Shown one piece after another: positions 35,286-46,924 of a stretch of 64,000 nucleotides of DNA. Every line of letters starts with the position of its first letter. The stretch's first letter is position 1. Origin of the DNA: Hygrocybe punicea (Eukaryota; Basidiomycota; Agaricomycetes; Agaricales; Hygrophoraceae); the NCBI GenBank assembly GCA_963556145.1, contig OY744473.1, positions 744,001-808,000 of the forward strand, in the 5' to 3' direction. The notes beneath the pieces were generated by a model. That model was not told the origin of the DNA, did no database searches, and was given only the letters and a program-made list of their open reading frames with translations. The translations under genes were made by a program, and so were the position numbers.

Positions 35286-35951
35286 TCCAAGAGATATTAA
35301 CTGATTTACTTAGCAATCCTCTACTTCAGCAGCTTCATCTTCCTGGTCTGCTATCTCATAAAGGATAGGGTCAGTCCAATAAATGTATGGCAAAATCCGA
35401 AATGCTGCATAATGCTCAGCATGTACAGCACCATCTAATTCTTTTAAGACATAAGTTCCTCTTCTACAACCTCATTTGGGCCAAGGTAATGAGGGTCTGT
35501 CTTAAATTTTCCTATAGTCATCTCCAAACGACCATTATATACTAGAACTAATTCTCCTGGCTGATAGTCACATTTTTGCAGCCATCTATGAAATCTTTGG
35601 TCAAATTGCAATTTAGATATGAAGCGAGCTTGCTTAAGCACAGCTGCTGCTTTATCAATGTCTTCTTGATGTCTTCCAAGCTGATGTATGCGGAGTGCTA
35701 ACAAATCTGATGTAGAAAGTCCTGAGCGAAAACCTTCAACCATAAATGTGGCTTCTGTTAGGTTAGTGTTGCCGAAGTTCAGTTCGGTCCAGTTCCAACC
35801 CTTTTTGGCGGAACCGCGAACTGAACTTCGGGTCCGGTTTGGCGCATGGCCAAACCTGGACCCAGACGGCGTCAAACCGTCTCTCCGCGTTCGGTCTGGG
35901 TTCAGACGCGGTCTGAAACCCAGACCGAGGTGGGCTCACCCCGTCCGTTCT

Positions 35952-36003
35952 CCTCGCGAATGGCAGGCATGTATCAATAGATACGGCGCTGCACTTCGCG
36001 AGG
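35952..36003. other. Nested palindrome module, copy 4 (in hAT-like 3)
   Basis: Outer arms CCTCGCGAA and TTCGCGAGG, 52 bp across, with inner palindrome GTATCAATAGATAC followed by GGCGCTGC. AGGTAGATGG follows, as in copy 2. Confidence 0.85.
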
Positions 36004-36666
36004 TAGATGGGTGCTGGGGAGCCCTCCGGTGTCCCCAAGGGATGTGGAGGGACGGGGGGTCTTGTCCCATGGTCCCTGCGTGGCATTGCCGGCGCTGCTG
36101 CTGCCAACCGTTGTCCTCGTCAGGGTGGTGGTATGGTTGTGGTGGTGTTGCTGCCACGGCTGCTGCTGCTGCTGTCGCCGTTGCCGCTGCCACTGTTGCT
36201 GCTGCTGCTGGCATTGCTGCTGCTGCTGCTGGACGTCGCCGTCGCCGTTGCCTTGCTGCCGCTGGTGGTGGTGGTGTTGCGGCTGTCCATGTCCGTTGGC
36301 ATTGGATGGCTTGGTGCAGCAGCAGCTGCTGCTGCTGCCGGTACTGCTGTTGTCCTCGTCGGGTGGTGGTATGGTCGCGGCGGTGTTGCTGCCACGGCAT
36401 TGCTGCTGTGGCCGGCGCTGCTGCTGTTGCTGCCGTCGTCATTGTTGCCGTTGCCGTTCCATCATCGTTGTTGACGTTGCCATTGCCATTGCCACCGCTG
36501 GCGGTGGTGGTGGTGGTGGTGGTGTTGCGGCTGTCCCGCATCCATTGGCATCGCGTTGGCGTTGGGAACCACATGGTGGTGTGCTCGCGATGTGGTCAGG
36601 GTCGAGTTTCCTGTAACAGATAATATTAGCAAAGGTAATATAATTGATGACACTCACCTGTATTCA

Positions 36667-36695
36667 TGAACGCGACATTGACAATGTCGCGTTCA
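36667..36695. other. Perfect 29-nt palindrome in hAT-like 3
   Basis: TGAACGCGACATTG, a central A, then CAATGTCGCGTTCA. On the minus strand it is followed within about 10 nt by the strong splice-donor-like CAGGTGAGT. Confidence 0.9.
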
Positions 36696-39597
36696 TTGGC
36701 CTTGCGTTGTTGCGGGGTTGGTGAAGAAAAGCTGATGGTCACATGATACCGTTTAACACGGAAAAGTAAGTAAAGAAATACGAAAAACAAATGAAATAAA
36801 TACCTTAAAAATATCCGCGTTCGCGGTTTGGACGCGGTTTGGAGCCGTTCAGGAAATCCGGCCGGCCTCGAAACCCTGAACCAAACCCGCGGTCCGGTTC
36901 AGCATTTGGCTGAACTTAGACTGAACCTAGGGTTCGGTTCGGGGTTTGAACCGGGTTCGGCTAGGTTCGGAACCGAACTACGGCAACACTATGTTAGGTC
37001 AAAGGGAAGTATAGGATGGGTGCCATGGAGTAGATAATAAGGTGAGTATCCAGTAACACTGCTGACTGTAATTCGGTCTGCAAATGATGCTAACTCTACA
37101 TGCTTGTGCCAATTCTTGATTTTTCCAGTCTTATCTTTTTCACAAGACTTGACTATGGCTTCACGTAGAGTAAAATTTCCTCTTTCTACTACACCATTTG
37201 CATGCTTATTGTAAGGTGATATGTGAACTTCAGGAATTCCTAGTCTTCTGAGCAGAGACTCAAATGCTCCTTTTACTTCTCCTCCATTATCAGTAACTAC
37301 ATGTTCAATGGCACCATAGCGACAATAGATCTGTTCTCAGAAAAACTTTGCTAAGTTGTGTGAATTGTTTGATCTTAGAGCTTTTACTTCAGTTGCTCCT
37401 GATAAATCATCACGTGCTGCTAAAATGAAATGATAGCCTCCTGAAGGTGGCATGAACATCACATCAATGTACACCTTTTGAAAAACTGCTGTAGGTGTAG
37501 AAATTGTAGGGGAAATTTTGATTTTCTTCAAGCTCCTAATTTGACACTGATGACATGATGAAATGTGGTAATGGACATCTGCTCTGAGATGGAGCCAAAA
37601 AAATCGAAGTTTGACTAAGTCAAACACAGCTTGTTCTCCTTTATGACCTAGGTTTTCATGAGCTTGAGTGAGAATAGCAATTCTCTTCTTTGCATTCATA
37701 ATTACTAGTGAAGGCATTTTCTGGCCATTTCTCCCAAACAGTTTATTATTCTTTAAATAAAATTGTCCAGTTTTCTTCAGAAATCTTCTTCTTGCCTGCA
37801 AGGTATCTGTTGAAGGTATTTCCAATGTGGATAAAACATGTTTTACTTGAATGAGTATCTTGTCCTGTTGTAATTGAAGGGAGTGTGGTAGCCTTGTATG
37901 GCAATTTGATAGGGACAGTGAAGTTAAATTTTCTTATTTCATGTGGATCAGGGATATGGATAAGCAAGGCAATATCATCTAGCCATGAATCATCATGCTC
38001 TTCAATTTCTTCATTATCTGCAAGCTCTCTGTGAGAGAGTGCATCTGGTCCCCTAAACTGGGTTGCAGGAACATGAATAAGCTTGAAGTCAAATAATAAA
38101 TTTCCTTGAATCCATCTGTTTATGGCAGCATTGGGCTGTAAATCTGGTTCATTGAGCATGCCTTTTATAAACTTGGCATCTACCTCTATATGAAGATTCT
38201 TTATTCCTATTAAATACAGTCTCCAGTGGCATAATGCATGGTATAGTCCATATAACTCCAGTTTTGGCTGTGAATATCTGGATTCTCTCACTCATTGGTA
38301 TTGAACCATATCTAGCAGGGCAATGATTGCCATCTTCATCTTCTTGTGATAAAATAAAACCTGCAGCAATATGGCTACTGTCTACTGATAAATATGTGGG
38401 TCTATCTGATGTATAATCAATAGAGCAAAGTGCAGGTGCTGAAGAAACCTCCTCTTTCAATGCCTGGAAAGCTGCTTGTCTTCTTTCATCCCATATAAAC
38501 TCTGCTCCTTTATGGAATAACTCTGATAGTGGCTTGGCTAGTGCAGAATAATTGTTTATCCAAATGCGAACTGTTCCACAGAGACCTAGGAAGCCTCTAA
38601 CATCCTTGGGTGTCTTGAGTGGGGGCCAGTCCAAAACCTTTTGTACTCTACTATCATCAGGACAACATCCTTCTGGAGTGCATTTCTGTCCTACAATCAT
38701 AACACTTGAGTGGAAAAGTTGTGTCTTCTTAGCTGATATTGTCATTCCTGCACAAGCAAGGTGATGCATAATGCGATGTACCTCTTGAGCGTGTTCCCAA
38801 ATAAACCTTCTGATTCCTGGGTTATCTAGCAAAACTTCTGGTCTTCCATCTTGATCAGGATAAATAGATTGAGGTCTAGGTAAATCATCAATGAAGCTAT
38901 TTGCGGTATGAAGGATGAAACACATACAATGTTGGAATTCTGCAGGCAAATTTGTGAATCCAGTGGGAAGTGATGTGAGACGAAGTAATCCCAGTGGTGT
39001 CATGAATTCAGTGAGGTCACGAGATGTAGGATGTACTTTCCTAGCATCAAATCCCCATAGTAAATCAAAAACTGTATAGCATTGGCGACCAGCAAAATAT
39101 TCTACAAATTCATCTAGTATGGGAGGAAGGCCTGCATCATGTATTGTAACTGCATTGAGAGGTTGTAAATCATGGACTATACAAAGTTTTCCATCCTTTT
39201 TGCTTCCACAAAACCATCTTGACCTATAAGAGGATTAACTTGGTTCATATACACCAGCATCTATTTTTCTCTTCAAAACATCCATGACCTTTTCTCTAAG
39301 TCCTGGTGGTATAGGAATATTTCGAAATGCCCAAGGTACATGTGGGACAGTAGGAATGATGTATGGTGAAAAGTAAGATTCCTTAACTGTGCTTCTTTCA
39401 GTATCTTCAAAACCAATAGCATCTTGGTCAAGTGACAAGATGTAAGTAAATAATCTTTCTTCTTCTGGCCAAAGAAATCCATCATTGTTTATCTTGAGTA
39501 TCTTTAGATGTTCAGATGTAAGCTTCTCTGTAGGTATAAAGTCTGGTGGTATCATAGGAAGTGGTGGTAATGTGGATAGAGGGTCATAGGGAAATTT

Positions 39598-39914
39598 CCT
39601 TGTAAAATCTCACATATATCTCCAAAGGGACGAGGGGATGGGTATATAAGGTAAGTCCGAAGTTGGGGATCGAGTCTGATGAGATCCATCTCCTATAATT
39701 AGAACTCTGGGGCTTCTGAGGCTGCTGGATTTGGTCCGAAAGCGGCTGTGACAAAGCGGCATGTGTCGGGTTACATCAGTCACGTCGGGTCACATCACAT
39801 CACATCACGTCGGGTTACATTGGGTTCGAATGCGAGTTGAATAGAGGCATCGGGTTCATCTGGATTCGTGATATATCGAGGATACAGACTCAGAGGGACG
39901 TTGACCCTCTACAA
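39598..39914 (-). repeat. Partial LTR of the TGTAGAGGG family abutting gypsy pol
   Basis: Ends CCCTCTACA like the full LTRs and is related to about the first 310 bp of the family (upstream end) on the minus strand. The downstream LTR end, primer site, gag and protease are missing, as after a deletion joining LTR to RT. It has the same orientation as the gypsy pol. Confidence 0.75.
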
Positions 39915-39959
39915 CGTCAAGTCTCTACAGCGTTTGCCAACCCTCCTTGTTCTGCTGTC

Positions 39960-40865
39960 ACGGTGTAGAGGGTCGACGTCCCTCTGAGTCCGTATCATCG
40001 ATATATCATGAATCCGGACGAACCCACTGCCTCCATTCAACTTACATTCGAACCCAACGTAACCCGACGTAACCCGACGTGACGTGACCCGATGTGACCG
40101 ATGTAACCCGACACATGCCGCTTTGTGACGGCCGCTTTTGGGCTAAATCCGTCAGCCTCAAACGCCTCGGAGTTCCAATTCCAGGAGATGGATCTCTTCG
40201 GACTCAATCCCCGACTTCGGATTTACCTTATTTATGCATCCCCTCGTCCTTTCGGAGATATGTAGGACTTTTCCAATCTTTTTCATGGATATTCGTTTTC
40301 CCCTCCACTTTCCTGTCTTTGTTGCTTTGCAACCCCCCTTTCCACTTCCCCATTCCAGTGTTTCTTTGTAGTTTCTATCGGCCGAAGTAGACATGTCCGA
40401 AAGTAGCTACACACTCATGTACTATAAAAACGGTCACCGATGACCGTACAAAATAACATACCCTTAGTCCCCATTTCCCTTTAGTCAGAATCACCTTTTA
40501 ATCCCTTCAAATGCTCGTCCACGTAGACCCTTAGCTTTTTATAGTCCTCTTCGTCGTCTTTATCGTTGTTCCCGTATATTTGTTCATCGTTTCCGACCCG
40601 ACCCGACCCGACCCGCCGTACCCGACATCGTCGGCATCGTCGGGTTCTTCTTTATTTCTCCGTTTTCACTCCGTTCATCACCGGATTCGTCGTTATTAGT
40701 CCAGTTTTATGCGGCGGCTTTACTTTTACTAACATTCCTTTACTTTTACTACTATTCCCGACACTGACTTATCCAGTCACTTCTACGCTGACACCCACAG
40801 GTTAGGATCTTTATATTATTTCTTTATATAGTTCCGAAGCCACCAAGAACCCGCATCTACAACGG
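39960..40865 (+). repeat. Solo LTR of the TGTAGAGGG family with ACGG duplication
   Basis: The LTR (39,964-40,861) runs from TGTAGAGGGTCGACG to CGCATCTACA and is flanked by ACGG on both sides. No primer site follows. The first half is almost identical to the LTR at 27,134; the second half is more diverged, suggesting recombination between copies. Confidence 0.85.
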
Positions 40866-41280
40866 CTCCACCCTGCCATCCCCATCATCCTCCTATGTGC
40901 CACCATTCGCCATTCATCCATGTCATTGGGCATGGGTGCTGGCAGCCAGCGTCTGAATGCGGGGAAGTGGGGGTGTTGCAGCTGGTGTTCCCATTCCCGT
41001 TCCTGCTCCTGTTGTGTTGCATGGCTGTTGCTGCTGGTGTTGCCACTGCTGCTGCCTTTCATGTTGGTGGTGGTGGTTGGGATTGCATTTGCGTTGGTTG
41101 GAGTTGCCATTGGTGTTGGTGCTGTGGTTGCAGTTGCTGATCAAGGTTGGTGTTAGTGGTGCTTGTGTTGGTGTTGGATGGTGTTGGATGGCGGTGCTGT
41201 AGCCTAGCACAGTAAAATTTATCTAAAACAGTTTTAATTAGTAAAATATAGAATTCTCAATGAAAGAAGAGACTTACCTT

Positions 41281-41314
41281 GAGCAGAGCAGTTTGATTGC
41301 GAACTGCTCTGCTC
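41281..41314. other. Inverted repeat with 13-bp perfect stem
   Basis: GAGCAGAGCAGTT, 8-nt loop, AACTGCTCTGCTC. Immediately to its left is ACTTACCTT, i.e. AAGGTAAGT on the minus strand, the same palindrome-plus-splice-donor arrangement as in hAT-like 3. Confidence 0.85.
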
Positions 41315-42012
41315 ATGTTGCTTGATGAAGGTTAGTGAGCCGGAGTGGAAATGGTCTTAGTGGGACAACAGGTTGAAGAATGTGGGCTGGTGTTCATGCG
41401 AAGATGGAAACGAGCGTGTGTATTGTGAGTACATGTAGAATAGAATGGTATCATACCTGGTGTTCATGCGAAGGTGGAAACGAGTGTGAACACAAACTAC
41501 ACAAGTGAATAGAATATAAAAGAGCAGGAGCTGATGCAGTATACAACTAATATATGGAAAAGGAGGTATATTGGAAATGAATCATAAGGGGGTACATGCC
41601 TATGATATGAATTGCCCCTTTCGTCATTGCTGTCTTGGGTGGTTGTGACAGGAAGTCACAGGTTAGTCACAGGTTGGCCACAGGTCATGGGTTTCTTGCG
41701 GTTCTTGATTTGGCAACCCATACCCATACTGGATGGTGCCAGGGGTCCAAACCTGCATGGGTTGAAAAACCCCTGCATATGCCTAATTGGATTGGAGATG
41801 AGTGGTGTGAAGCTTGGATGCTGGAAGTTGCTGAGGTTGTGGGAAATGTCAGAGTGGTTTACAAACCTCCACATACACAGCACTGTTCCCTATGCATTTG
41901 CCTTCCATAGATTGGAATCTTCATAAAATCCTATATCTTCCAAAAGCATCATACACACACATTGTTAACACATTACAATTTTTGAATTTGGGAATCTCCA
42001 AATCCTTTCACC

Positions 42013-42105
42013 ATATGGAGTAATGCTGGTACTTCATATGGTAATCTTGGTACTCCATATGGTAATCTTGGTACTCCATATGGTAATCTTGGTACTCCAT
42101 CAGGT
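42013..42105 (+). repeat. 21-bp tandem repeat, four units
   Basis: GGTACTCCATATGGTAATCTT repeated about four times with small changes. Surrounded by AT-rich sequence; no spacer structure. Confidence 0.85.
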
Positions 42106-43727
42106 TAAATACTTTGTAGGCTCTCAAATTCAAAATTTGTAATGTATTAGTAATGTATTTGTACAAAGCTCAAATCTTATTTTGCACACTGTGTTAGCAT
42201 TCTGCACAAGATCTGAGCAGAATGTGATCTGAATTATTTCTGAATTTATGGTATAATTATTAGGCTTTTACTTGGAATCTGACAGGAATTTGCCTGAATT
42301 TTTATAAATTGTTTGATATTTAAAAATCATTAATAACTCAAAATTTTAAATTATATTACTTCCTCATTCATTAATTACTATATGGAGGGGGAAGGAGTGA
42401 GGTAGGGAAAGAGGCAGGGAAGAAGGGGGGGAAGGGGGAAGGAGAGGGGGTAGATGGGCAGCCATGTTTTCGAGGGGGGGGCTGTGTTGTCATCATTGTC
42501 CATTGTCCTTCTTGTTCTCATGGTCCTCATCCTGCTCATTGTCCCACTCCTTGTTCTCATAGCCTGTCCTTGTTGTCCCTAGCGTGGGGTGGGTACAGCC
42601 ATGGGTGTAGCTATAACATCGTTAGTAAAAATATCAATGAATTTTAAAAAAAACTCAGCGGAGGTGGCTTGGGCCTGTCGTCGTTCGTTGCTGCTGTTGT
42701 CACTGGTAGCCACTGCTGGCTGTTGTGGCTGCTGTTGTCACCATTGCTGTTGCCACCATTGCTGCTGCTGCTATTGCCATTGCAGCCATTGCAGCCGCAT
42801 TGCTGCTGCTGCTGCTGCTGTTGCACTGGGAATCACCATTTGGGTCCAGCCTCGTTCCCAGGTGCAGGGCATTTGGAGGTGGGGGGTTCTCATTTGGTGT
42901 TGGTGTTGACATGGACTGTGGTACAAGATTAGAAGAAAAGAATGAAAACAAAACAAAAATCCATTCCTGGGCAGCGGGGGGGCACGCCACCATTCCCCTG
43001 CATTCATTTTACTACCGCTTCTGTCAAAATGACCCCAACGCCCTTTTGCCATAACAGTGGCCATAAATCATAGTTCAAAAATAGCCCAGTTGAGCCCACT
43101 GGAGGCCAGTTTCAGGACATCCAATGGGAGGGAGTTGTAGATGGCTTGAAGGGTGGTGGACATTTGGTTGGACAATTGGGAGGCAGACACGCAGTGAAAA
43201 TGGAGGGCTTATAACCTGTAGTGACTATAGACTGAAGTCTCAGTGCGAATACGAAGAGCAACTAAAAATGTATTCATTACCTATAGACTGAAGTCTATAG
43301 GTACATCAGTCTAAGGTACAAATCAGAAAAGGGGAATACAGACCTCAGTGCAAATACAAAGAGCAACTGTGGTCTTTCTATGCTGCAAAGGGGGTAAATA
43401 TACTACTGTAGACAAAGAAGAACGTTGAGACAAAGCATGAGTGATTCAAAAAGGAAAGAGTCTAGAATCTTATCTAATTGTTATCATCAATCAGAGCGTT
43501 TATGTCTCAACACTGGATAAGTTTATGGTGGCGACCAAGTTGAAAACTGGAAGAAGAGGGTTACCATCAGTCTCCGTTCTCAAGACTTCACTCTTTTCTC
43601 AATAATGTACTACTCACGATGCCTTTGAAAGGCAAAAATGTTTTTCAAGATTACAATATACATTGTTTAGTGACAGGACCAAATCCTCCATTATTCAGAC
43701 TCAGAATATGTGGACGTACTCGCCTTA

Positions 43728-44474
43728 AGGTTGGGGACATCCACCATCCACCTATCTCACATAAGTGTGACGTGCCAAATTGAGTGGTTTTGACATGAAA
43801 CATCTTTTTCTCAAGCTCCAAGCAATTTGGCTCCAATCAGCTCCTAAAATTTATAGATAAAGTCTAATATATAATTTTGTACTACTCAGATTTGACTTCT
43901 CCTGTATGACCAGGAAGCCTGAGCAATTTTAAGTTCTGCAGCATGTCAGCATGTCAGGACGCATCGTGGGGTGAAATACCCCTGCTTCAATATGCCCAGA
44001 TGTCCTTGATGCCCTTGAATCAGTTCCTCTTGACTCCATGTGACAGTGAGCCTATGTTTACTCATGTCATTTGACCCTGAGTCCCTGACTGAGGCATGAC
44101 CAATTCTCGACAGATTCTTGGCAGTTCACAGATGCATATCATATAGGTCTCAATGGAAGTCAGGCAGCCTGGGCTGCTAGGATATACTGGGGCCACCCGA
44201 TTCCCAGATTTACTTCTTCATGAAGCAGATGCTATTCCTGCTCAACAATGAGTAATTTGCTATCTAGTCCTTCATTTTTTAATGTTTCATCAATCCCTCT
44301 GAGATACTACATCACATAGTATATATCTGCAATATATAGGGAGCGATTGTCATAATTCAATGTCGATGCTACAGTATCTCTTAATCTTAAGTTGCTGTCC
44401 AGTTTTGGATGGAATTGTCATGTAAGAGTAACACCACATGACATTAATCAATCAATCATGGATGTCCCCTACCT
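43728..44474. mobile_element. 747-bp TIR element beside P450 copy 2, TA duplication
   Basis: Ends AGGTTGGGGACATCCA and inverse TGGATGTCCCCTACCT, flanked by TA. This is consistent with a non-autonomous Tc1/mariner-type element. P450 copy 1 lacks it, but carries about 140 bp of other sequence at the equivalent position, so the empty site is not clean. No transposase visible. Confidence 0.7.
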
Positions 44475-44547
44475 TATAGTAGTACATAGTTTGGGTCGAA
44501 CCACCACCTCCAAACAAAATATCCCCATTTTTACCACCAACACTCCA

Positions 44548-46696
44548 TCAATATTTTCTGATTACAAGTCGTGCATTCATATCTGGGATGCGTATCCCCT
44601 CAAGCAAAAATGACTTCGGTGGCTCTGTGACACCTGGCGGGAACTCCAAATCATAGTTGATTAGGATGTAGGCCATGGTCATCTTGAGGAGCATCTACGC
44701 AAAAAACAAAGTATACATTTTTGTCAGTAAAGTACGCTTGATAGATGTAGGCATAAACGCACAGCGGCAAACAATCGGCCAGCGCTTGGTTTTTACAGAT
44801 AAGAATCAGTTTCGTTTGGTGGTTTCTCCATCCAGAAAAGCCACATGTACTCACCAAGCATGTCGCCCTATCCCCCACACCAAATACTGTCGAATGGAGC
44901 GCACAAGATAAATCAATGCACAAGCATGACGCCATAAAAACAATGAAAACCAAGGCATGTATACATACATTCTTGTCCGCGGTTGCAAACCTATGCTTCA
45001 CACCAGGACCTTCCAGACCGTCCTTCTCGGACAGTTTCGAGAAACGGAAGGGATCAAACACGTCCGGATTCGGGTATACATTCGGGTCCCTGTGTGGACT
45101 TTGTACATCTACTGCGACCAGATGCCCGGCGGGGATTATCGTGCCATCTGGGAGCACGCCATCCTTGATAGTCCAACGGAGTAGCCCAACTGTTTACATT
45201 GGACGGCGAGAAATACGTCCCTATTAGGTTGTAGGCATTCCTGGGCATAGCTGGTAGCTTGCTTACGTGGTCCTAGATAGAACCGCCCCACCTCCTTCAA
45301 GTAACTGTCCAGCTTGCGGAACCCGTCCAACGATGCCTTGTTCCATCCATCATGTATGGCCAACATTTCCTGGATTTCGGCGCAGATTTCTTCCCTCTGT
45401 GATTTGCAAATTGTCGCGAGCCTGAACAGGGCAAATGACAGGAACAAAGAACTAGAAGGTTTAGAGTGACGAGATTCCATTAGTTTTTATCCTCGCGAAA
45501 AATAACTGTTCCCAAGACGAACGAGGAATGGACACCAGCAAAATTCAGATACAGGATCCGCATTGCCAGGTGATGAGGGTTTGCAATATGCTTGGGTGGC
45601 GCAGCGCGATACAGAAATTCAGCCGAGATCACCTGTCGGTGTCGAAAGACGTCAGTTGCGAGATTACTAGCACAGTAGTCAGGGAAAGATGTACATACCT
45701 CGTTGTCATCCGTTTCATTTCGGTTTTTAATGTATTCTGCCATAAACGGCTCAAGGTAAGATAGAGCTTCTTTCTTGCCCCCGAAAATGGATGACAATAC
45801 GAAATAAGAGGCACTGCAGCGTAATGGATATAAATTGAATTTTCAAACAAACCAGTGGTGTCACCCCACCTGCGGAGTCCGATGGGACACCATCTGAGTA
45901 CGCGGGAATACATGAAGACAGATGCGGCACAGTTTGAAACTGCATCCACGTAGGAGGGATTGCGACACAGGTCTTTCCCCACCATTGCGCGATTGGTTAT
46001 GCAGCCTATCATTGGTAGAATTGTTTTTATCACAGGAAAGCTGATTGGTTCTGTAAATATCGTTGGTAACTTGAAAATTGTTCGCGAATGAGGTGAGACT
46101 CGTTTTGCTGACCTGATTCCTTGGACAGGTTCAACGCTTTGTCAAATACTGATACCATCTCCTCGAGTTGTGTGGGAATCAAGGTAGGGATGGCGCGAGC
46201 TAAATCGTTGCGCGCCACGGCGACATGGTATGAGTGTTCGAATACGCCATTATCCAAGGTGTGGTCGGTTTGAAGGAACTAGAATTCACAATTAAATGAT
46301 TGTCGCAGTATAAATTGGGCCGACTTCGGGAACCAAACTTCGTTAACAAAGGCAGGGTAGCTGAACTGTGCAGCATGCCGCTTAGAACGACTCAAACAAT
46401 CAAATTATCCTTAGACTTACAACACTGTCATCGTTATTTCGCCAGAATTCGACGTTCTCCGCACCAATGACCACAACGGAGCCCGATAAAGTGGGCAACA
46501 GAAAGGGGCGTCCCAAAAACCGCTTGAACCCTTCCTCAATCAACTCTGGGTGGTTGAAAGTGAAGAGAAATGCCGTCCATATATACCCAAAGAAGGTAGG
46601 GGGTCCCACACGAGGCAGCGTGTGGGAAGAGCCTTCGTGAGACCACTTGTATAAGAGAATTAGGACCAAGATTGTCAGGAAGACCTCAATAAGCAT
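44548..46696 (-). CDS. Cytochrome P450, copy 2 (multi-exon; possibly decaying)
   Basis: A heme-thiolate monooxygenase. Start chosen at the ATG giving MLIEVFLTILVLILLYKW, a signal-anchor helix, followed by PRVGPPTFFGYIW. Later exons carry FSYPAFVNE, NDLARAIPTLIPTQLEEM, the I-helix LNFAGVHSS, LREEI-like IREEICAEIQEM, the ExxR motif in LKEVGRF, FDPFRF, the heme loop FGVGDRATCL and the C-terminus AYILINYDLEFPPGVTEPPK. At least eight exons with short introns. Both this copy and copy 1 have one extra residue before the heme cysteine, and some exon joins are not clean in phase, so function is uncertain. The specific CYP family and substrate cannot be told. It is divergent from the HNH-like gene, sharing 228 bp upstream. 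Confidence 0.7.
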
Positions 46697-46924
46697 TTGT
46701 GATGCAAGCAGGATGATGGGGTGCTGGGACAAGCAGAAATGCAGATCGGGGACATTTGTACTGGCATAGCGGCCTATTGAAGGTCACGAGGATCGGAGCG
46801 ATGGCCTTGACCTTGACATGCTTGACATCTGACCTGAGCACTGCAGTGGGAAGGACGGTGACATTAGTATTATTACCGCCCATTTTCAAGTTCGGGGTGG
46901 AGTTGCCTATTCCACGTGCACCAC

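Larger units (their letters stand above)
35756..36999. mobile_element. hAT-like element 3 with 8-bp target duplication
   Basis: The element proper is 35,764-36,991, flanked by TGTTAGGT on both sides. Ends are TAGTGTTGCCGAAGTTC and inverse CGGCAACACTA, the same family as hAT-like 1. It interrupts the gypsy integrase precisely. The interior has GGTTTGG/CGGTTC sub-terminal repeats, a CTG/GTGG-rich low-complexity block (36,090-36,530) that generates overlapping alanine- and cysteine-rich pseudo-ORFs, and a 29-nt perfect palindrome at 36,667. No transposase. Confidence 0.92.
35311..39597 (-). pseudogene. Gypsy-type pol polyprotein, interrupted
   Basis: In minus-strand order: PHVPWAFRNIPIPPGLREKV; VHDLQPLNAVTIHDAGLPPI; VFDLLWGFDARK; the RT box NSFIDDLP (FIDD); GFLGLCGTVRIWI; RNase H with SVDSSHIAAGF and YSQPKLELYGLYHAL; integrase zinc finger HENLGHKG...CHQCQIRS; core region IYIDVMFMP and DNGGEV; C-terminal AFRILPYIYW. 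Defects: a stop at about 39,238, a frameshift near 38,290, another in the integrase near 37,335, and a hAT-like insertion at 35,764-36,991 within PILPFDLTEATF. Gag and protease are absent. Confidence 0.9.
40866..43500. other. Low-complexity region, no supported gene
   Basis: GTTGTTGCTG-type tracts at 40,970-41,200 and CTG tracts at 42,690-42,830 resemble the interior of hAT-like 3, and a 13-bp-stem hairpin lies at 41,281. I found no terminal repeats or target duplication, so element boundaries are unknown. At 43,200-43,400 there is a duplicated AGTGCRAATACRAAGAGCAA and a near-palindrome CTATAGACTGAAGTCTATAG. Confidence 0.5.

Noticed and set aside
35936..36657. Alanine-, glutamine- and cysteine-rich ORFs
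   Set aside because: CTG/GTGG low-complexity DNA inside hAT-like element 3, read in several frames.
42013..42105. CRISPR-like array
   Set aside because: Four contiguous 21-bp units without spacers, in a eukaryotic context.
40866..43200. A fourth complete hAT-like element
   Set aside because: The interior resembles hAT-like 3, but I could not find TAGTG ends or an 8-bp duplication.
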